A stretch of DNA of 64,000 nt from Chryseobacterium balustinum (lineage in GTDB: Bacteria > Bacteroidota > Bacteroidia > Flavobacteriales > Weeksellaceae), in NCBI RefSeq assembly GCF_900168205.1, contig NZ_FUZE01000006.1, positions 1 to 64,000 of the forward strand, written 5' to 3'. Of this stretch, positions 42,747 through 51,838 are shown piece by piece; within the stretch, counting starts at the first letter, position 1; each line of letters opens with the position of its first letter. The notes under the pieces were generated by a model, which had not been told where the DNA came from, made no database searches, and worked only from the letters and a program-made list of their open reading frames with translations. The position numbers and the translations under genes were made by a program.

Positions 42747-42860
42747 GGCAGCAATTTCCGCCCTCCGCTCCCGCTATTTTTTGCATACATTTTAGGTTTA
42801 ACAGAACTTTATGATCAAGCAAAAAATGAGCTCCGCTCAGGTCGGGCTGCAACTTTCTGC
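42747..42860. repeat. Dispersed inverted repeat upstream of thrS
   Basis: GCAGCAATTTCCGCCCTCCG at the left end pairs imperfectly with the right end, which on the minus strand reads GCAGCCCGACCTGAGCGGAG, then CTCATTTTTTGCTTG. Arms are about 38 bp. The AGCCCGAC segment is shared with 12839 and 46912. No gene is present between 42728 and 43032 apart from the thrS promoter. Confidence 0.6.
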
Positions 42861-42999
42861 AGATTTTCAAGATCTGTTATAATCCGGATATGATGTCCAT
42901 GTTTGATATTCAAAAGGAATCATTAACGTAAAAATTTAAAATAAATTGTATTTTTTGTGAATTATCGCGCTACGATTTCCTAAAGACGTAAAAAAAGCG

Positions 43000-43007
43000 T
43001 ATTTTTG
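43000..43007 (+). promoter_or_regulatory. -7 element of thrS
   Basis: TATTTTTG matches TAnnTTTG, 24 bp before the thrS ATG. No clear TTG is seen at -33. Confidence 0.5.
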
Positions 43008-43031
43008 CAACTTAAAATTTCTTAGTAAACA

Positions 43032-44969
43032 ATGATAAAAATTACACTTCCAGACAATAGCGTCAGAGAATTTGAAGGAGCAACGACTCCTTTGGATGTG
43101 GCAAAATCTATAAGCGAGGGATTGGCTAGAAACACCATTTCCGCAGTTGTAAACGGCACACAAGTCGAAATTACCACGCCTATAACCACAGATTCTACGG
43201 TACAGCTTTTGACATGGAATGACGATCTTGGTAAGAAAGCCTTTTGGCACTCTTCTGCACACCTTTTGGCGCAGGCTATCCTTGAGTTTTATCCTAATGC
43301 TAAGTTAACGATTGGTCCTGCGATTGAAAGCGGTTTTTATTATGATGTAGATTTCGGTGACGAAACTTTATCTGAAAAAGATTTCGAAAAAATCGAAAAG
43401 AAGGTTTTAGAAAATGCTAAAAAAGGGTCAACGTTCTCATTATATCCGGTTTCTAAAGAAGAAGCTTTAAAAACGTATGCAGACAATCCTTACAAAGTAG
43501 AATTAATCTCTAATCTTAATGATGGAGAAATCACTTTTGTAACACACGATAACTTCACGGATCTTTGTCGTGGTGGTCACATTCCAAATACGGGAATTGT
43601 GAAAGCAATGAAAATCTTAAATGCTGCAGGAGCATATTGGAGAGGAAATGAGAAAAATCCTCAGTTAACAAGAGTATATGGTATTTCTTTCCCAAAACAG
43701 AAAGAATTGACTGAGTATCTTGAGTTATTAGAAGAGGCTAAAAGAAGAGATCACAGAAAATTAGGTAAAGAATTAGGGATTTTTGCTTTCTCAGAAAAAG
43801 TAGGTGCAGGTTTACCACTTTGGTTGCCAAAAGGTACAGCTTTGAGAAAAAAATTAGAAAATTTCCTTTCTGATGCTCAGAAAAAAGGGGGTTACGAATT
43901 TGTAATGTCTCCTCACATCGGAGCTAAAGAATTATATGTAACTTCCGGGCACTGGGATAAATATGGAGCAGACAGCTTCCAGCCGATCAAAACTCCTAAC
44001 GAAGGAGAAGAATTTATGCTGAAGCCTATGAACTGTCCGCATCACTGTGAGATTTACAAAACTTCACAATGGAGCTACAGAGATTTGCCAAAAAGATATG
44101 CAGAATTCGGTACGGTTTACAGATATGAGCAAAGCGGTGAACTTCACGGCTTAACAAGAGTTCGTGGGTTTACTCAGGATGATGCACACCTTTTCTGTAC
44201 TCCGGATCAGTTGATGGACGAGTTTAAGAAAACGATTGATTTGGTTCTTTATGTTTTCGGTTCGTTAGGTTTTGCAGACTTTACAGCTCAGATTTCTCTT
44301 AGAGATCCTGATAACAAAGAAAAGTACATCGGAACTGACGAAAATTGGGAAAAAGCAGAAAACGCAATCGTAACTGCTGCCAAAGAAAAAGGACTTAATA
44401 CTGTTACAGAATATGGCGAAGCTGCATTCTACGGTCCTAAGTTAGATTTCATGGTGAAAGATGCTTTAGGAAGAAAATGGCAGTTAGGAACAATCCAGGT
44501 TGATTATAACTTGCCTGAAAGATTCGACTTAACTTACATCGGAAGTGATAACGAAAAGCACAGACCAGTGATGATTCACAGAGCACCATTTGGTTCTATG
44601 GAGCGTTTCATCGCAATCTTATTAGAAAATACTGCCGGAGATTTCCCATTATGGTTGGCTCCGGATCAGTTTACAATATTACCAATCAGTGAAAAATATG
44701 TAGATTATGCTAAAAAAGTTTCACAACTTTTAGAAAATCACGATATTAGCGGTCTGATTGACGACAGAAATGAGAAAACGGGTAAAAAGATCCGTGATGC
44801 CGAATTGAAAAAGATCCCATTCATGCTTGTAGTGGGAGAAAATGAAGAAAAGGATGGCACAATTTCTGTAAGAAGACGTGGAGAAGGAGATTTGGGAGCA
44901 ATGAGCCTTGAAGATTTTGTCGCTTATTTCAAAGAAGCTTCAAAAACAGGCGTTGAGTACCAAGCTTAA
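43032..44969 (+). CDS. thrS: Threonyl-tRNA synthetase
   Basis: 645 residues, full length. N-terminal TGS domain ([20 protein letters not shown]), the editing domain with [11 protein letters not shown] and [13 protein letters not shown], class II core with zinc-binding [13 protein letters not shown] and motif 3 [11 protein letters not shown], and an anticodon-binding domain from about 545. It charges tRNA-Thr. infC follows 78 bp downstream, the usual thrS-infC pair. Confidence 0.97.
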   Translation: MIKITLPDNSVREFEGATTPLDVAKSISEGLARNTISAVVNGTQVEITTPITTDSTVQLLTWNDDLGKKAFWHSSAHLLAQAILEFYPNAKLTIGPAIESGFYYDVDFGDETLSEKDFEKIEKKVLENAKKGSTFSLYPVSKEEALKTYADNPYKVELISNLNDGEITFVTHDNFTDLCRGGHIPNTGIVKAMKILNAAGAYWRGNEKNPQLTRVYGISFPKQKELTEYLELLEEAKRRDHRKLGKELGIFAFSEKVGAGLPLWLPKGTALRKKLENFLSDAQKKGGYEFVMSPHIGAKELYVTSGHWDKYGADSFQPIKTPNEGEEFMLKPMNCPHHCEIYKTSQWSYRDLPKRYAEFGTVYRYEQSGELHGLTRVRGFTQDDAHLFCTPDQLMDEFKKTIDLVLYVFGSLGFADFTAQISLRDPDNKEKYIGTDENWEKAENAIVTAAKEKGLNTVTEYGEAAFYGPKLDFMVKDALGRKWQLGTIQVDYNLPERFDLTYIGSDNEKHRPVMIHRAPFGSMERFIAILLENTAGDFPLWLAPDQFTILPISEKYVDYAKKVSQLLENHDISGLIDDRNEKTGKKIRDAELKKIPFMLVVGENEEKDGTISVRRRGEGDLGAMSLEDFVAYFKEASKTGVEYQA

Positions 44970-45047
44970 GATCCAAACAGTTATTCTGAACAAAATAGTT
45001 TTGTTTGAATAATTTTAATAGAAAATTAACCAATAAAATTTAATACA

Positions 45048-45608
45048 ATAGCACAGCGATTTAACAACAGAGGCCCACAGAGACGTCCTGTACAAGAGGA
45101 CTTACACATGATAAACGACAAGATTCGCGTAAGAGAACTTCGTTTAGTGGGCGACAACGTAGAGCCAGGAATTTTCCCTATCGATAAAGCAAGACAAATT
45201 GCTAAAGAGCAGGAACTAGACTTGGTCGTAATTTCAGATAAAGCTGAGCCTTTTATTGCGAGAATATTAGACTATAAAAAGTTTTTATACGAGCAGAAGA
45301 AAAAGCAGAAAGAGCTTAAAGCAAAACAAATCAAAGTTGTCGTGAAGGAAATCCGTTTCGGACCTCAGACTGACGAACATGATTATGACTTTAAGAAGAA
45401 ACATGCTGAAAAATTCTTGGAAGAAGGTTCTAAACTGAAAACATACGTATTTTTCAAAGGACGTTCTATTATCTTTAAAGATCAGGGTGAAATCTTACTT
45501 TTAAAACTAGCTCAGGAATTGGAGCACGTTGGTAAAGTAGACCAGTTGCCTAAACTTGAAGGTAAGAGAATGATTATGATGATGAGTCCTAAGAAACCAG
45601 CTAAATAA
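45048..45608 (+). CDS. infC: Translation initiation factor IF-3 (apparent ATA start)
   Basis: 186 residues if started at the ATA at 45048. The ATG at 45108 leaves [20 protein letters not shown], but the same frame upstream encodes [19 protein letters not shown], a plausible IF-3 N-terminal extension with the pre-RIN segment of the family. Between the in-frame TAA at 45027 and 45108 there is no ATG, GTG or TTG. Rare start codons (AUU in E. coli) are a known autoregulatory feature of infC. IF-3 discriminates against non-AUG starts on the 30S subunit. If translation does start at 45108 the protein has 166 residues. Confidence 0.9.
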   Translation: MAQRFNNRGPQRRPVQEDLHMINDKIRVRELRLVGDNVEPGIFPIDKARQIAKEQELDLVVISDKAEPFIARILDYKKFLYEQKKKQKELKAKQIKVVVKEIRFGPQTDEHDYDFKKKHAEKFLEEGSKLKTYVFFKGRSIIFKDQGEILLLKLAQELEHVGKVDQLPKLEGKRMIMMMSPKKPAK

Positions 45609-45643
45609 TTCAGTAAATTCCTTTTTTGGAATGAAGATTATAT

Positions 45644-45669
45644 AACCTCAAAGTAATTTGAGGTTTTTG
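45644..45669 (+). terminator. Intrinsic terminator after infC
   Basis: AACCTCAAA and TTTGAGGTT pair around GTAA, with a T run. It separates thrS-infC from the hydrolase and the ribosomal protein genes. Confidence 0.85.
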
Positions 45670-45741
45670 TTGTTTTCGATAGTGAAAAATTAAATTGAAT
45701 CGTTTAAAACGTTTCTGTTATTTTTTGAATAATTTTTTTGA

Positions 45742-45788
45742 ATCTTGAGGTAGATCAAGATGAGGGTAAAACTTTAGTTCTACCTTTG
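45742..45788 (+). promoter_or_regulatory. Hydrolase promoter with Crp/Fnr-type box
   Basis: ATCTTGAGGTAGATCAAGAT (45742-45761) is an inverted repeat with the TTGA-N6-TCAA core of Crp/Fnr sites. TACCTTTG at 45781-45788 is the -7 element. The box centre is about 43 bp upstream of the expected start, close to the class II activator position (-41.5). Confidence 0.6.
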
Positions 45789-45849
45789 CTTTAGAAATAA
45801 GAAACAATAACCTTATTCTCTTTAATATTAATACAAAAAAAATTAAACA

Positions 45850-46671
45850 ATGAGTACACTTAAATTACAAGACGGAACAGAAATTTTTTACAAAGACTGG
45901 GGAAAAGGTCAGCCTTTATTTTTTCACCACGGATGGCCATTATCAAGTGATGATTGGGATGCACAAATGTTTTTCTTTCTTGAGCAAGGTTACAGAGTAA
46001 TCGCTCATGACAGAAGAGGCCACGGAAGATCTGAGCAGACTCCTTATGGACATGATATGGATACTTATGCTTCTGATGTTGCAGAAATTGTAAAAGCTTT
46101 AGACTTAAAAGATGTAGTTCATATCGGTCATTCTACCGGAGGTGGTGAAGTGATAAGATATGTTGCTAAACATGGGGAAGGCAGAGTGGCGAAAGCTGTT
46201 TTGATAAGTGCCGTTACGCCGATTATGGTGCAGAACGAAAATAATCCTAATGGTGTACCAATGTCGGTTTTCGATGATATCAGAAATAATACAGCAAAAC
46301 ACAGACAGCAATTTTATATTGATCTTACTTTCCCTTTTTACGGATACAACAGAGAGGGAGCAAATGTTTCTGAAGGTATTCAGAGAAATTGGTGGAGACA
46401 GGGAATGAATGGCTCGATTAAAGCACATTTCGACTGTATCAAAGCTTTTTCTGAAACTGATTTTACCGAAGATTTAAAAAGTGTAGATGTTCCGGTTTTG
46501 GTGATGCACGGTGAAGATGATCAGATCGTTCCTTTTGAAACTACGGGTAAAATTGCCGCTACTCTATTAAAAAACGGAAAACTGATTTCTTATCCTGGTT
46601 TCCCACATGGAATGCCGACGACAGAAGCAGAAACAATTAATAAAGATTTATTGGAGTTTATCAAATCTTAA
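45850..46671 (+). CDS. Alpha/beta hydrolase (non-haem chloroperoxidase-like)
   Basis: 273 residues. Nucleophile Ser95 in HIGHSTGGGE, oxyanion region HHGWPLSSDDWD, acid in HGEDDQIVPF and His in FPHGMP. The family includes esterases and cofactor-free haloperoxidases; the substrate is unknown. It sits, with its own Crp/Fnr-type promoter and terminator, between infC and rpmI, which are normally adjacent. Confidence 0.9.
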   Translation: MSTLKLQDGTEIFYKDWGKGQPLFFHHGWPLSSDDWDAQMFFFLEQGYRVIAHDRRGHGRSEQTPYGHDMDTYASDVAEIVKALDLKDVVHIGHSTGGGEVIRYVAKHGEGRVAKAVLISAVTPIMVQNENNPNGVPMSVFDDIRNNTAKHRQQFYIDLTFPFYGYNREGANVSEGIQRNWWRQGMNGSIKAHFDCIKAFSETDFTEDLKSVDVPVLVMHGEDDQIVPFETTGKIAATLLKNGKLISYPGFPHGMPTTEAETINKDLLEFIKS

Positions 46672-46693
46672 TTTTAAAAACACTTATATATTT

Positions 46694-46726
46694 AAACCAC
46701 GAGCTTCAACGAATCGTGGTTTTTCT
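46694..46726 (+). terminator. Intrinsic terminator after the hydrolase
   Basis: AAACCACGA (46694-46702) pairs with TCGTGGTTT (46714-46722) around an 11-nt loop, with a T-rich tail. Confidence 0.85.
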
Positions 46727-46810
46727 CTTTTATTTGAGTAAATTACGGATATTAAATGAAGGTCTCCCTATTCTATGTATAAAATCTTTTTTCATCTCGA
46801 AAATTTTTCG

Positions 46811-46975
46811 TAATTTTGCACACCAATTATCTGCGTGAGGGATAGTAATGAAAAGCCCACAGCAAGCGACAGAATATGCGGCGGAGCGAGGACTTGCAAT
46901 GTATAGCCCGACCCGAATGAGTGAATGAAGCGAAGCGGAATGAACGAGTGAGGGGCACACCCCAATCAATGTAAC
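46811..46975 (+). ncRNA. Candidate structured RNA / dispersed repeat upstream of rpmI
   Basis: TAATTTTG at 46811-46818 is a good -7 element. It is followed by GC-rich text unlike its surroundings: GCGTGAGGGATAG (46833), GCGGCGGAGCGAGGACTTGC, AGCCCGACCCG (46912) and a GGGG-CACA-CCCC hairpin (46952-46963). Antisense open frames here are by-products of base composition. It could be a small RNA (the flavobacterial Flavo-1 motif is worth testing), a 5' leader of rpmI, or a repeat. A second -7 element at 47009 lies downstream. Confidence 0.45.
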
Positions 46976-47008
46976 AATTATTGGTAAATCGATAAACTGC
47001 TACATTGG

Positions 47009-47016
47009 TACATTTG
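47009..47016 (+). promoter_or_regulatory. Proximal -7 element of rpmI
   Basis: TACATTTG matches TAnnTTTG, 37 bp before the rpmI ATG. If it is used, the upstream GC-rich element is not part of the rpmI leader. Confidence 0.5.
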
Positions 47017-47053
47017 AAACGATATTGATAACAAAAACATAAAAAAGCAAACA

Positions 47054-47251
47054 ATGCCAAAATTAAAAACGAAATCAGGTGCTAAGAAACGTTTTGCTCT
47101 TACCGGAACTGGTAAAATCAAAAGAAAAAACGCTTACAAAAGCCACATCTTAACTAAAAAAGAAACTAAGCAGAAGAGAAATCTTACTACTACTTCTTAT
47201 GTAGCTAAAGTGGATACTAAAAGCGTTCAACGTCAATTAGCAATTAAGTAG
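47054..47251 (+). CDS. rpmI: 50S ribosomal protein L35
   Basis: 65 residues, full length. [20 protein letters not shown] and [17 protein letters not shown] are diagnostic. Followed by rplT, 118 bp downstream. Confidence 0.97.
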   Translation: MPKLKTKSGAKKRFALTGTGKIKRKNAYKSHILTKKETKQKRNLTTTSYVAKVDTKSVQRQLAIK

Positions 47252-47310
47252 TTTTTATAAATCATTATTCGGTTTATAAGAATTCAAACAAATTCAACAT
47301 TTTAACCCTG

Positions 47311-47350
47311 AAACGGTGCACCAAAGAGCAACATGTGTTGCCGCCCTTTT
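47311..47350 (+). promoter_or_regulatory. Candidate rplT leader structure
   Basis: Between rpmI and rplT, GGTGCACC (47315-47322) and GCAACATGTGTTGC (47328-47341) are perfect palindromes. An outer CGG (47314) can pair with CCG (47341-47343). L20 represses its own operon by binding mRNA in other bacteria, so a conserved structure here could be its target; this is inference. Confidence 0.4.
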
Positions 47351-47369
47351 CAAAAAAACAATTTAAATT

Positions 47370-47714
47370 ATGCCAAGATCAGTAAATGCAGTAGCTTCTA
47401 GAGCTCGCAGAAAAAAATTAATGAAACAAGCTAAAGGTTTTTTCGGTAGAAGAAAGAACGTTTGGACTGTTGCTAAAAACGCGGTACAAAAAGCAATGCA
47501 ATATGCTTACCGTGGAAGAAAAGAGAAAAAGAGAAATTTCAGATCACTTTGGATCATGCGTATCAACGCAGGAGCTAGAGAACACGGAATGTCTTACTCT
47601 CAGTTTATGGGAGCTCTTAAAAAGAACAACATTGAGCTTAACAGAAAAGTTTTAGCTGATTTAGCAATGAATCACCCTGAAGCTTTCAAAGCAGTTGTAG
47701 ATCAAGTAAAATAA
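47370..47714 (+). CDS. rplT: 50S ribosomal protein L20
   Basis: 114 residues, full length. [20 protein letters not shown] and [17 protein letters not shown] are typical. Last gene of the rpmI-rplT unit; a terminator follows. Confidence 0.97.
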   Translation: MPRSVNAVASRARRKKLMKQAKGFFGRRKNVWTVAKNAVQKAMQYAYRGRKEKKRNFRSLWIMRINAGAREHGMSYSQFMGALKKNNIELNRKVLADLAMNHPEAFKAVVDQVK

Positions 47715-47739
47715 TGTAAAATTTTTTGTTATCAATATA

Positions 47740-47770
47740 AATCCCGGGTTTTTTGCTCGGGATTTTTTTA
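47740..47770 (+). terminator. Intrinsic terminator after rplT
   Basis: AATCCCGGG and CTCGGGATT (one G-U pair) around TTTTTTG, with seven T residues. Confidence 0.85.
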
Positions 47771-47775
47771 TTATC

Positions 47776-47783
47776 TACATTTG
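47776..47783 (+). promoter_or_regulatory. -7 element of the M28 peptidase gene
   Basis: TACATTTG matches TAnnTTTG, 27 bp before the GTG start. Confidence 0.55.
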
Positions 47784-47810
47784 CTAAATTATTAAAGTAT
47801 CTTATTAAAA

Positions 47811-48980
47811 GTGAAAAAATTAACTACTCTTCTATTATTTTCATTAGCATCTTATAGTGTTCAGGCTCAAAGTTTCATTCAGGCTTATCAAAACAGAGTC
47901 AATCAGGTAACACAAGCTAACATCACATCATTGCTACAAGATTTTGCATCATTTGGTGTGAAAACTTCAGGTTCAACAGCAAATAATAATACCTTGAACT
48001 GGCTTAAAGCTAAATACCAAACCTACGGTTATGCACAAAGTCAAATTACTGAAGACAGCTTTACTGTGAACGGAAATACGACAAAGAATTTAGTTATTAC
48101 AAAAACAGGAACAGTTTATCCAAATACATACGTCATTATTTGTGGTCACTACGATACAATAGTGGGCCCAGGAGTTAGTGACAACGGAAGCGGAACGTCA
48201 ATTTTGCTGGAAGCTGCTAGAATTTTAAAAGATATTCCTACTGAATATTCTATAAAGTTTATTCATTTTTCTGGAGAAGAACAAGGTCTTTTAGGTAGCT
48301 ATCACTATGTAAATAATGTGGTTTTTCAGAATGATGTACGTCAATTAGATGTTAGATTAGTTTTTAATATCGATCAGGTTGGAGGTAAATTATCTGCACC
48401 GAGTAATTCAGTCAAATGCGAAAGTGATCAGTCGGGGTTACCGGGAAATAATGCCGCTTCTTTATCTTTTACACAACAGTTGGCGGCGTGTACAACGCTC
48501 TATTCTCCTTTACAGACTGTAATGTCTAATGCATATTCATCAGATTATATACCATTTGAAGAAAAAGGAGATATTATTACCGGTTTTTATGAGACTCCAC
48601 AGAGTCAGAATGAGCATACTGCTAATGATACTTTTGCTAATGTAGACCCAACTTATGTTTTCAAAGTAGGAAAGGCTGCAGTAGGAGCTTTGCAACATTT
48701 TGCAGTGGCAACTTCGGTCTTAGGAACTAATGAAAGTTCTCAAAGTAAATTGGAATCTATTAAAATATATCCTAATCCGGCAAAAGATATTTTGAATGTT
48801 GAAATTCCGAAAGAAATTAAAGACTTCAGTTTTGAAATAAAAGATATGAATGGCAGGCTCATTTCAAACCACGAAAATGAAACGGCTATTAATGTTTCAA
48901 AATTATCAAGCGGAGTTTATTTATGCACTGTAAAATCCGAGGGTGAAACGGTTACGAAAAAAGTAATTATCGAAAAATAA
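47811..48980 (+). CDS. Secreted M28-family aminopeptidase with T9SS sorting domain
   Basis: 389 residues from a GTG start, set by the signal peptide MKKLTTLLLFSLASYSVQAQ. The M28 zinc residues are seen as CGHYDT, SDNGSGTS, FSGEEQGLLGS and FNIDQVGG, with the distal His in EHTAND. The C-terminal 75 residues are a type IX sorting domain (IYPNPAKDILNV to KKVIIEK). Expected to cleave N-terminal residues from peptides outside the cell. It is the third T9SS cargo of the window. Confidence 0.92.
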   Translation: MKKLTTLLLFSLASYSVQAQSFIQAYQNRVNQVTQANITSLLQDFASFGVKTSGSTANNNTLNWLKAKYQTYGYAQSQITEDSFTVNGNTTKNLVITKTGTVYPNTYVIICGHYDTIVGPGVSDNGSGTSILLEAARILKDIPTEYSIKFIHFSGEEQGLLGSYHYVNNVVFQNDVRQLDVRLVFNIDQVGGKLSAPSNSVKCESDQSGLPGNNAASLSFTQQLAACTTLYSPLQTVMSNAYSSDYIPFEEKGDIITGFYETPQSQNEHTANDTFANVDPTYVFKVGKAAVGALQHFAVATSVLGTNESSQSKLESIKIYPNPAKDILNVEIPKEIKDFSFEIKDMNGRLISNHENETAINVSKLSSGVYLCTVKSEGETVTKKVIIEK

Positions 48981-49009
48981 AATAAGCCTGCAATTTGCAG
49001 GCTTATTTG
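48980..49009. terminator. Bidirectional terminator (M28 peptidase / his operon)
   Basis: AATAAGCCTGCAA and TTGCAGGCTTATT pair almost without a loop-size penalty and end in T tracts. The hisIE stop codon (49003-49005) lies within the stem. Confidence 0.85.
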
Positions 49010-49593
49010 TTTCTGGCTAAAAGTATTTCTTCAATATCTTCTAAATGTATATTTTTAGCTTTCAATAAAATTAAAAAGTGATATAATAAATCTGCGGCTT
49101 CATTTTTAAATAGGTTATCATTATGATCTTTAGCTTCTATCACTAATTCCACAGCTTCCTCTCCTACTTTTTGAGCAACTTTATTAATCCCTGTCTGAAA
49201 TAAAGAATAAGTATAAGAATCTTCAATTTTATCATCAATTCGCTGATTGATCTTTTCTTCTAATTCATATAAAAATCCTTTATCATTTTTTTCTCCAAAA
49301 CAGCTGAAGCTTCCGGTATGGCAAACGGTATTTGTGGGAATCGCTTTAATTAAAATGGTATCGTTATCGCAATCTATATGAATACTTTTTACAGTTAAAA
49401 AGTTTCCTGACTCCTCACCTTTTGTCCAAAGTCTGTTTTTTGAACGGCTGAAAAAAGTAACAATTCCATTATTATTTGTTTTTTCGAAAGCTTCTTCGTT
49501 CATATAACCCAACATTAAAACTTGCAAAGTTCTATCGTCCTGAATGATGACAGGAAGTAGGTTATCATTATTGTTATTAAAATTTATATTCAT
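49003..49593 (-). CDS. hisIE: Bifunctional phosphoribosyl-AMP cyclohydrolase / phosphoribosyl-ATP pyrophosphatase
   Basis: 196 residues. HisI domain (about 1-105, with the metal residues in [11 protein letters not shown] and [13 protein letters not shown]) fused to HisE (about 110-196, [20 protein letters not shown], then [13 protein letters not shown]). Steps 2 and 3 of histidine synthesis. Last gene of the operon, overlapping hisF by 4 bp. Confidence 0.96.
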   Translation of the reverse strand: MNINFNNNNDNLLPVIIQDDRTLQVLMLGYMNEEAFEKTNNNGIVTFFSRSKNRLWTKGEESGNFLTVKSIHIDCDNDTILIKAIPTNTVCHTGSFSCFGEKNDKGFLYELEEKINQRIDDKIEDSYTYSLFQTGINKVAQKVGEEAVELVIEAKDHNDNLFKNEAADLLYHFLILLKAKNIHLEDIEEILLARNK

Positions 49594-50342
49594 CGTATGG
49601 CTATTTTTTTAGATTTTAATTCGTTTTTTAAATCATTAATTTTAATTTCCCCAAAGTGAAAAATGCTCGCCGCCAAAGCTCCAGTTACTTTGGTTTCGGT
49701 AAAAACATTTTCAAAATCTTCAGTTTTTCCTGCGCCTCCCGAAGCAATCACCGGTATATTTACAGCATCAGCAATCAACCGTATCAATCTCAAATCAAAA
49801 CCATTTTTGGTTCCGTCTCCATTCATTGAGGTTAAAAGGATTTCGCCTGCACCTAATTCTTCTACTTTTTTTGCCCACTCTAAAGTTTTTAAATGGGTCA
49901 ACTCTCTTCCACCTTTTACAAAAACGCAATCGGTGTCGTTAATCAATTTTGTATCTATGGCAACAACGATGCACTGGCTACCAAATTCTTTAGCTAAATC
50001 AGAAATAAGTTTTGGATTTTTCACGGCTGACGAATTAATGCTGATTTTATCTGCTCCGGCTTCCAAGAGTTTTCGCACATCTTCAACAGAAGAAATTCCA
50101 CCTCCGACGGTAAAAGGAATACTCAGTTCTTTGGCTATGCTTTTTACTAGTTCTGCAAAAGTTTTTCGCTCTTCAATAGTTGCGGTAATATCTAGGAAAA
50201 CCAATTCGTCAGCGCCTTCATTTTCATATTTTTTTGCCAATTCTATTGGATCTCCAGCGTTTCTCAAGCCTTCAAAATTAATTCCTTTTACGGTTGTTCC
50301 GTCTTTTATATCCAAACATGGAATGATTCTTTTTTTTAACAT
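49590..50342 (-). CDS. hisF: Imidazole glycerol phosphate synthase cyclase subunit
   Basis: 250 residues, TIM barrel with catalytic Asp in [14 protein letters not shown] and VVAIDTK. Works with HisH to make imidazole glycerol phosphate and AICAR. It is 200 bp downstream of hisA, the only large gap in the operon, which is filled with repeats. Confidence 0.96.
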   Translation of the reverse strand: MLKKRIIPCLDIKDGTTVKGINFEGLRNAGDPIELAKKYENEGADELVFLDITATIEERKTFAELVKSIAKELSIPFTVGGGISSVEDVRKLLEAGADKISINSSAVKNPKLISDLAKEFGSQCIVVAIDTKLINDTDCVFVKGGRELTHLKTLEWAKKVEELGAGEILLTSMNGDGTKNGFDLRLIRLIADAVNIPVIASGGAGKTEDFENVFTETKVTGALAASIFHFGEIKINDLKNELKSKKIAIR

Positions 50343-50392
50343 TTTATTTAATTGGTTATATGCAAAGGCGCAAATTTTTTAATTATATTTTT

Positions 50393-50436
50393 GATAGGAC
50401 TTCATCCTATCCTTTACTAAATCGTCCCTTTGGGAC
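50393..50436. repeat. Two small hairpins between hisA and hisF
   Basis: GATAGGA-CTTCA-TCCTATC (50393-50411) and GTCCC-TTT-GGGAC (50424-50436) are perfect hairpins 12 bp apart. Such paired small palindromes recur between genes in flavobacteria. The rest of the 200-bp gap carries further repeat-like text (TTTTGTGCCTTTTGCGGC near 50525). Confidence 0.55.
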
Positions 50437-50542
50437 TCTCTCTGGAAATCTTTGATTTACTAAAGCTTATGTGTTCTTATTTAGCAGTTAGTAGCAACTT
50501 AAAAATTCCTAATGTGTTTAAAAACTTTTGTGCCTTTTGCGG

Positions 50543-51256
50543 CTAAAATAAATTCTGTAAATCTTTCAGTAAAATTCTTCCTTCATAAATCGCTTTTCCT
50601 ATAATTGTTCCGGTGCAGCCTATTTCTTTCATTTTATAAACATCTTCAATGCAGGAAATTCCACCACTTGCAACAAGTTTAATATTTGTTTTCTCTAAAA
50701 TTTCTATGTACAAATCTTCTGAGGCTCCCTCCAACATTCCATCTTTTGAAATATCAGTACAGATCACATTTTTAATTCCTTTTTTCTGATAGTCAAGAAT
50801 AAAATCAATCACATCTCGATCGCTTTTTTCCAGCCAACCTGAAGTTTTTATTTTTCTATCCTCACAATCGGCTCCTAAAATAATTTTCTCTGAACCATAT
50901 TTTTCAATTAAATCAAAACAAAATTCAGGATTTTGAACAGCAATACTTCCGATTGTAATTTGCTTTGTTCCTGAATTAAAAGCGATTTCTATATCTTCAA
51001 TAGTTTTCAAACCGCCGCCAAAATCGATTTCTAAAGATGTCTCATTGGCAATATTTTCTAATACTTTTTGATTAACAATATGTTTAGATTTTGCGCCATC
51101 TAAATCAACCAAATGAAGATATTTTATTCCGAAACTTTCAAATTCTTTAGCTACTTCTAGAGGATTTTCGTTGTATATTTTTTTTGTTCCATAATCACCT
51201 TTCGACAGACGTACACATTTTCCGTCGATAATGTCAATGGCAGGGATAATTTTCAT
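50543..51256 (-). CDS. hisA: ProFAR isomerase (HisA)
   Basis: 237 residues, TIM barrel. N-terminus [19 protein letters not shown] with catalytic Asp8, and [12 protein letters not shown] holding the second Asp. Amadori isomerisation, step 4 of the pathway. Starts 2 bp after the hisH stop. Confidence 0.96.
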   Translation of the reverse strand: MKIIPAIDIIDGKCVRLSKGDYGTKKIYNENPLEVAKEFESFGIKYLHLVDLDGAKSKHIVNQKVLENIANETSLEIDFGGGLKTIEDIEIAFNSGTKQITIGSIAVQNPEFCFDLIEKYGSEKIILGADCEDRKIKTSGWLEKSDRDVIDFILDYQKKGIKNVICTDISKDGMLEGASEDLYIEILEKTNIKLVASGGISCIEDVYKMKEIGCTGTIIGKAIYEGRILLKDLQNLF

Positions 51257-51258
51257 AT

Positions 51259-51837
51259 TTAAAGTTTTAAAAAGTTTTGTAATAATCTACTTCCAATTAC
51301 TCCCGATTTTTCAGGGTGAAACTGCATTGCATAAAAATTATCTTTTTGTAATGAAGCACTGAAAGGTAAAATGTAATCACAAATAGAAGTTGTATTTTCT
51401 GATAATTCACAATAAAAACTGTGAACAAAATAGAAGTCATTTTCTTCTGTAATCTCTGTAAACAAGGATGATTTAAAATCTGAAACAGTATTCCAACCCA
51501 TATGTGGAACAAGGTCAAGCGGTGGAAACATCCTCACGTTACAATCAAAAATTCCCATTCCGATTGTATTTCCTTCTTCATTATTTTTACACATCAATTG
51601 CATTCCTAGGCAGATTCCCAAAACAGGTTGCTTCAAAGTTGGAATTAACTGGTCTAATCCTTTTTCCTTTAAAATTTTCATTGTTGAAGATGCTTCTCCA
51701 ACTCCCGGAAAAATCACTTTATCGGCATTTTTTATTAACTCAAAATCATCCGTAACAATTGATTTCGCATTTAATCTATTCAAAGCATTTTGTACAGAAT
51801 TCACATTTCCTCCATTATATTTTATAATTGCAATCAT
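51259..51837 (-). CDS. hisH: Imidazole glycerol phosphate synthase glutaminase subunit
   Basis: 192 residues from the ATG at 51837; an ATG at 51867 lies inside hisB and is not conserved. Class I glutamine amidotransferase: Cys in [11 protein letters not shown], His and Glu in QFHPEKSG. Delivers ammonia to HisF. Confidence 0.95.
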   Translation of the reverse strand: MIAIIKYNGGNVNSVQNALNRLNAKSIVTDDFELIKNADKVIFPGVGEASSTMKILKEKGLDQLIPTLKQPVLGICLGMQLMCKNNEEGNTIGMGIFDCNVRMFPPLDLVPHMGWNTVSDFKSSLFTEITEENDFYFVHSFYCELSENTTSICDYILPFSASLQKDNFYAMQFHPEKSGVIGSRLLQNFLKL

Positions 51838-51838
51838 T

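Noticed and set aside
46730..47060. Two antisense open frames of 77-79 residues across the element upstream of rpmI
   Set aside because: They arise from the GC-rich repeat, have no homology I recognise, and overlap each other in different frames.
49663..50382. 239-residue open frame antisense to hisF
   Set aside because: It lies wholly opposite a well-supported gene and its Ser/Pro-rich sequence looks like a shadow translation.
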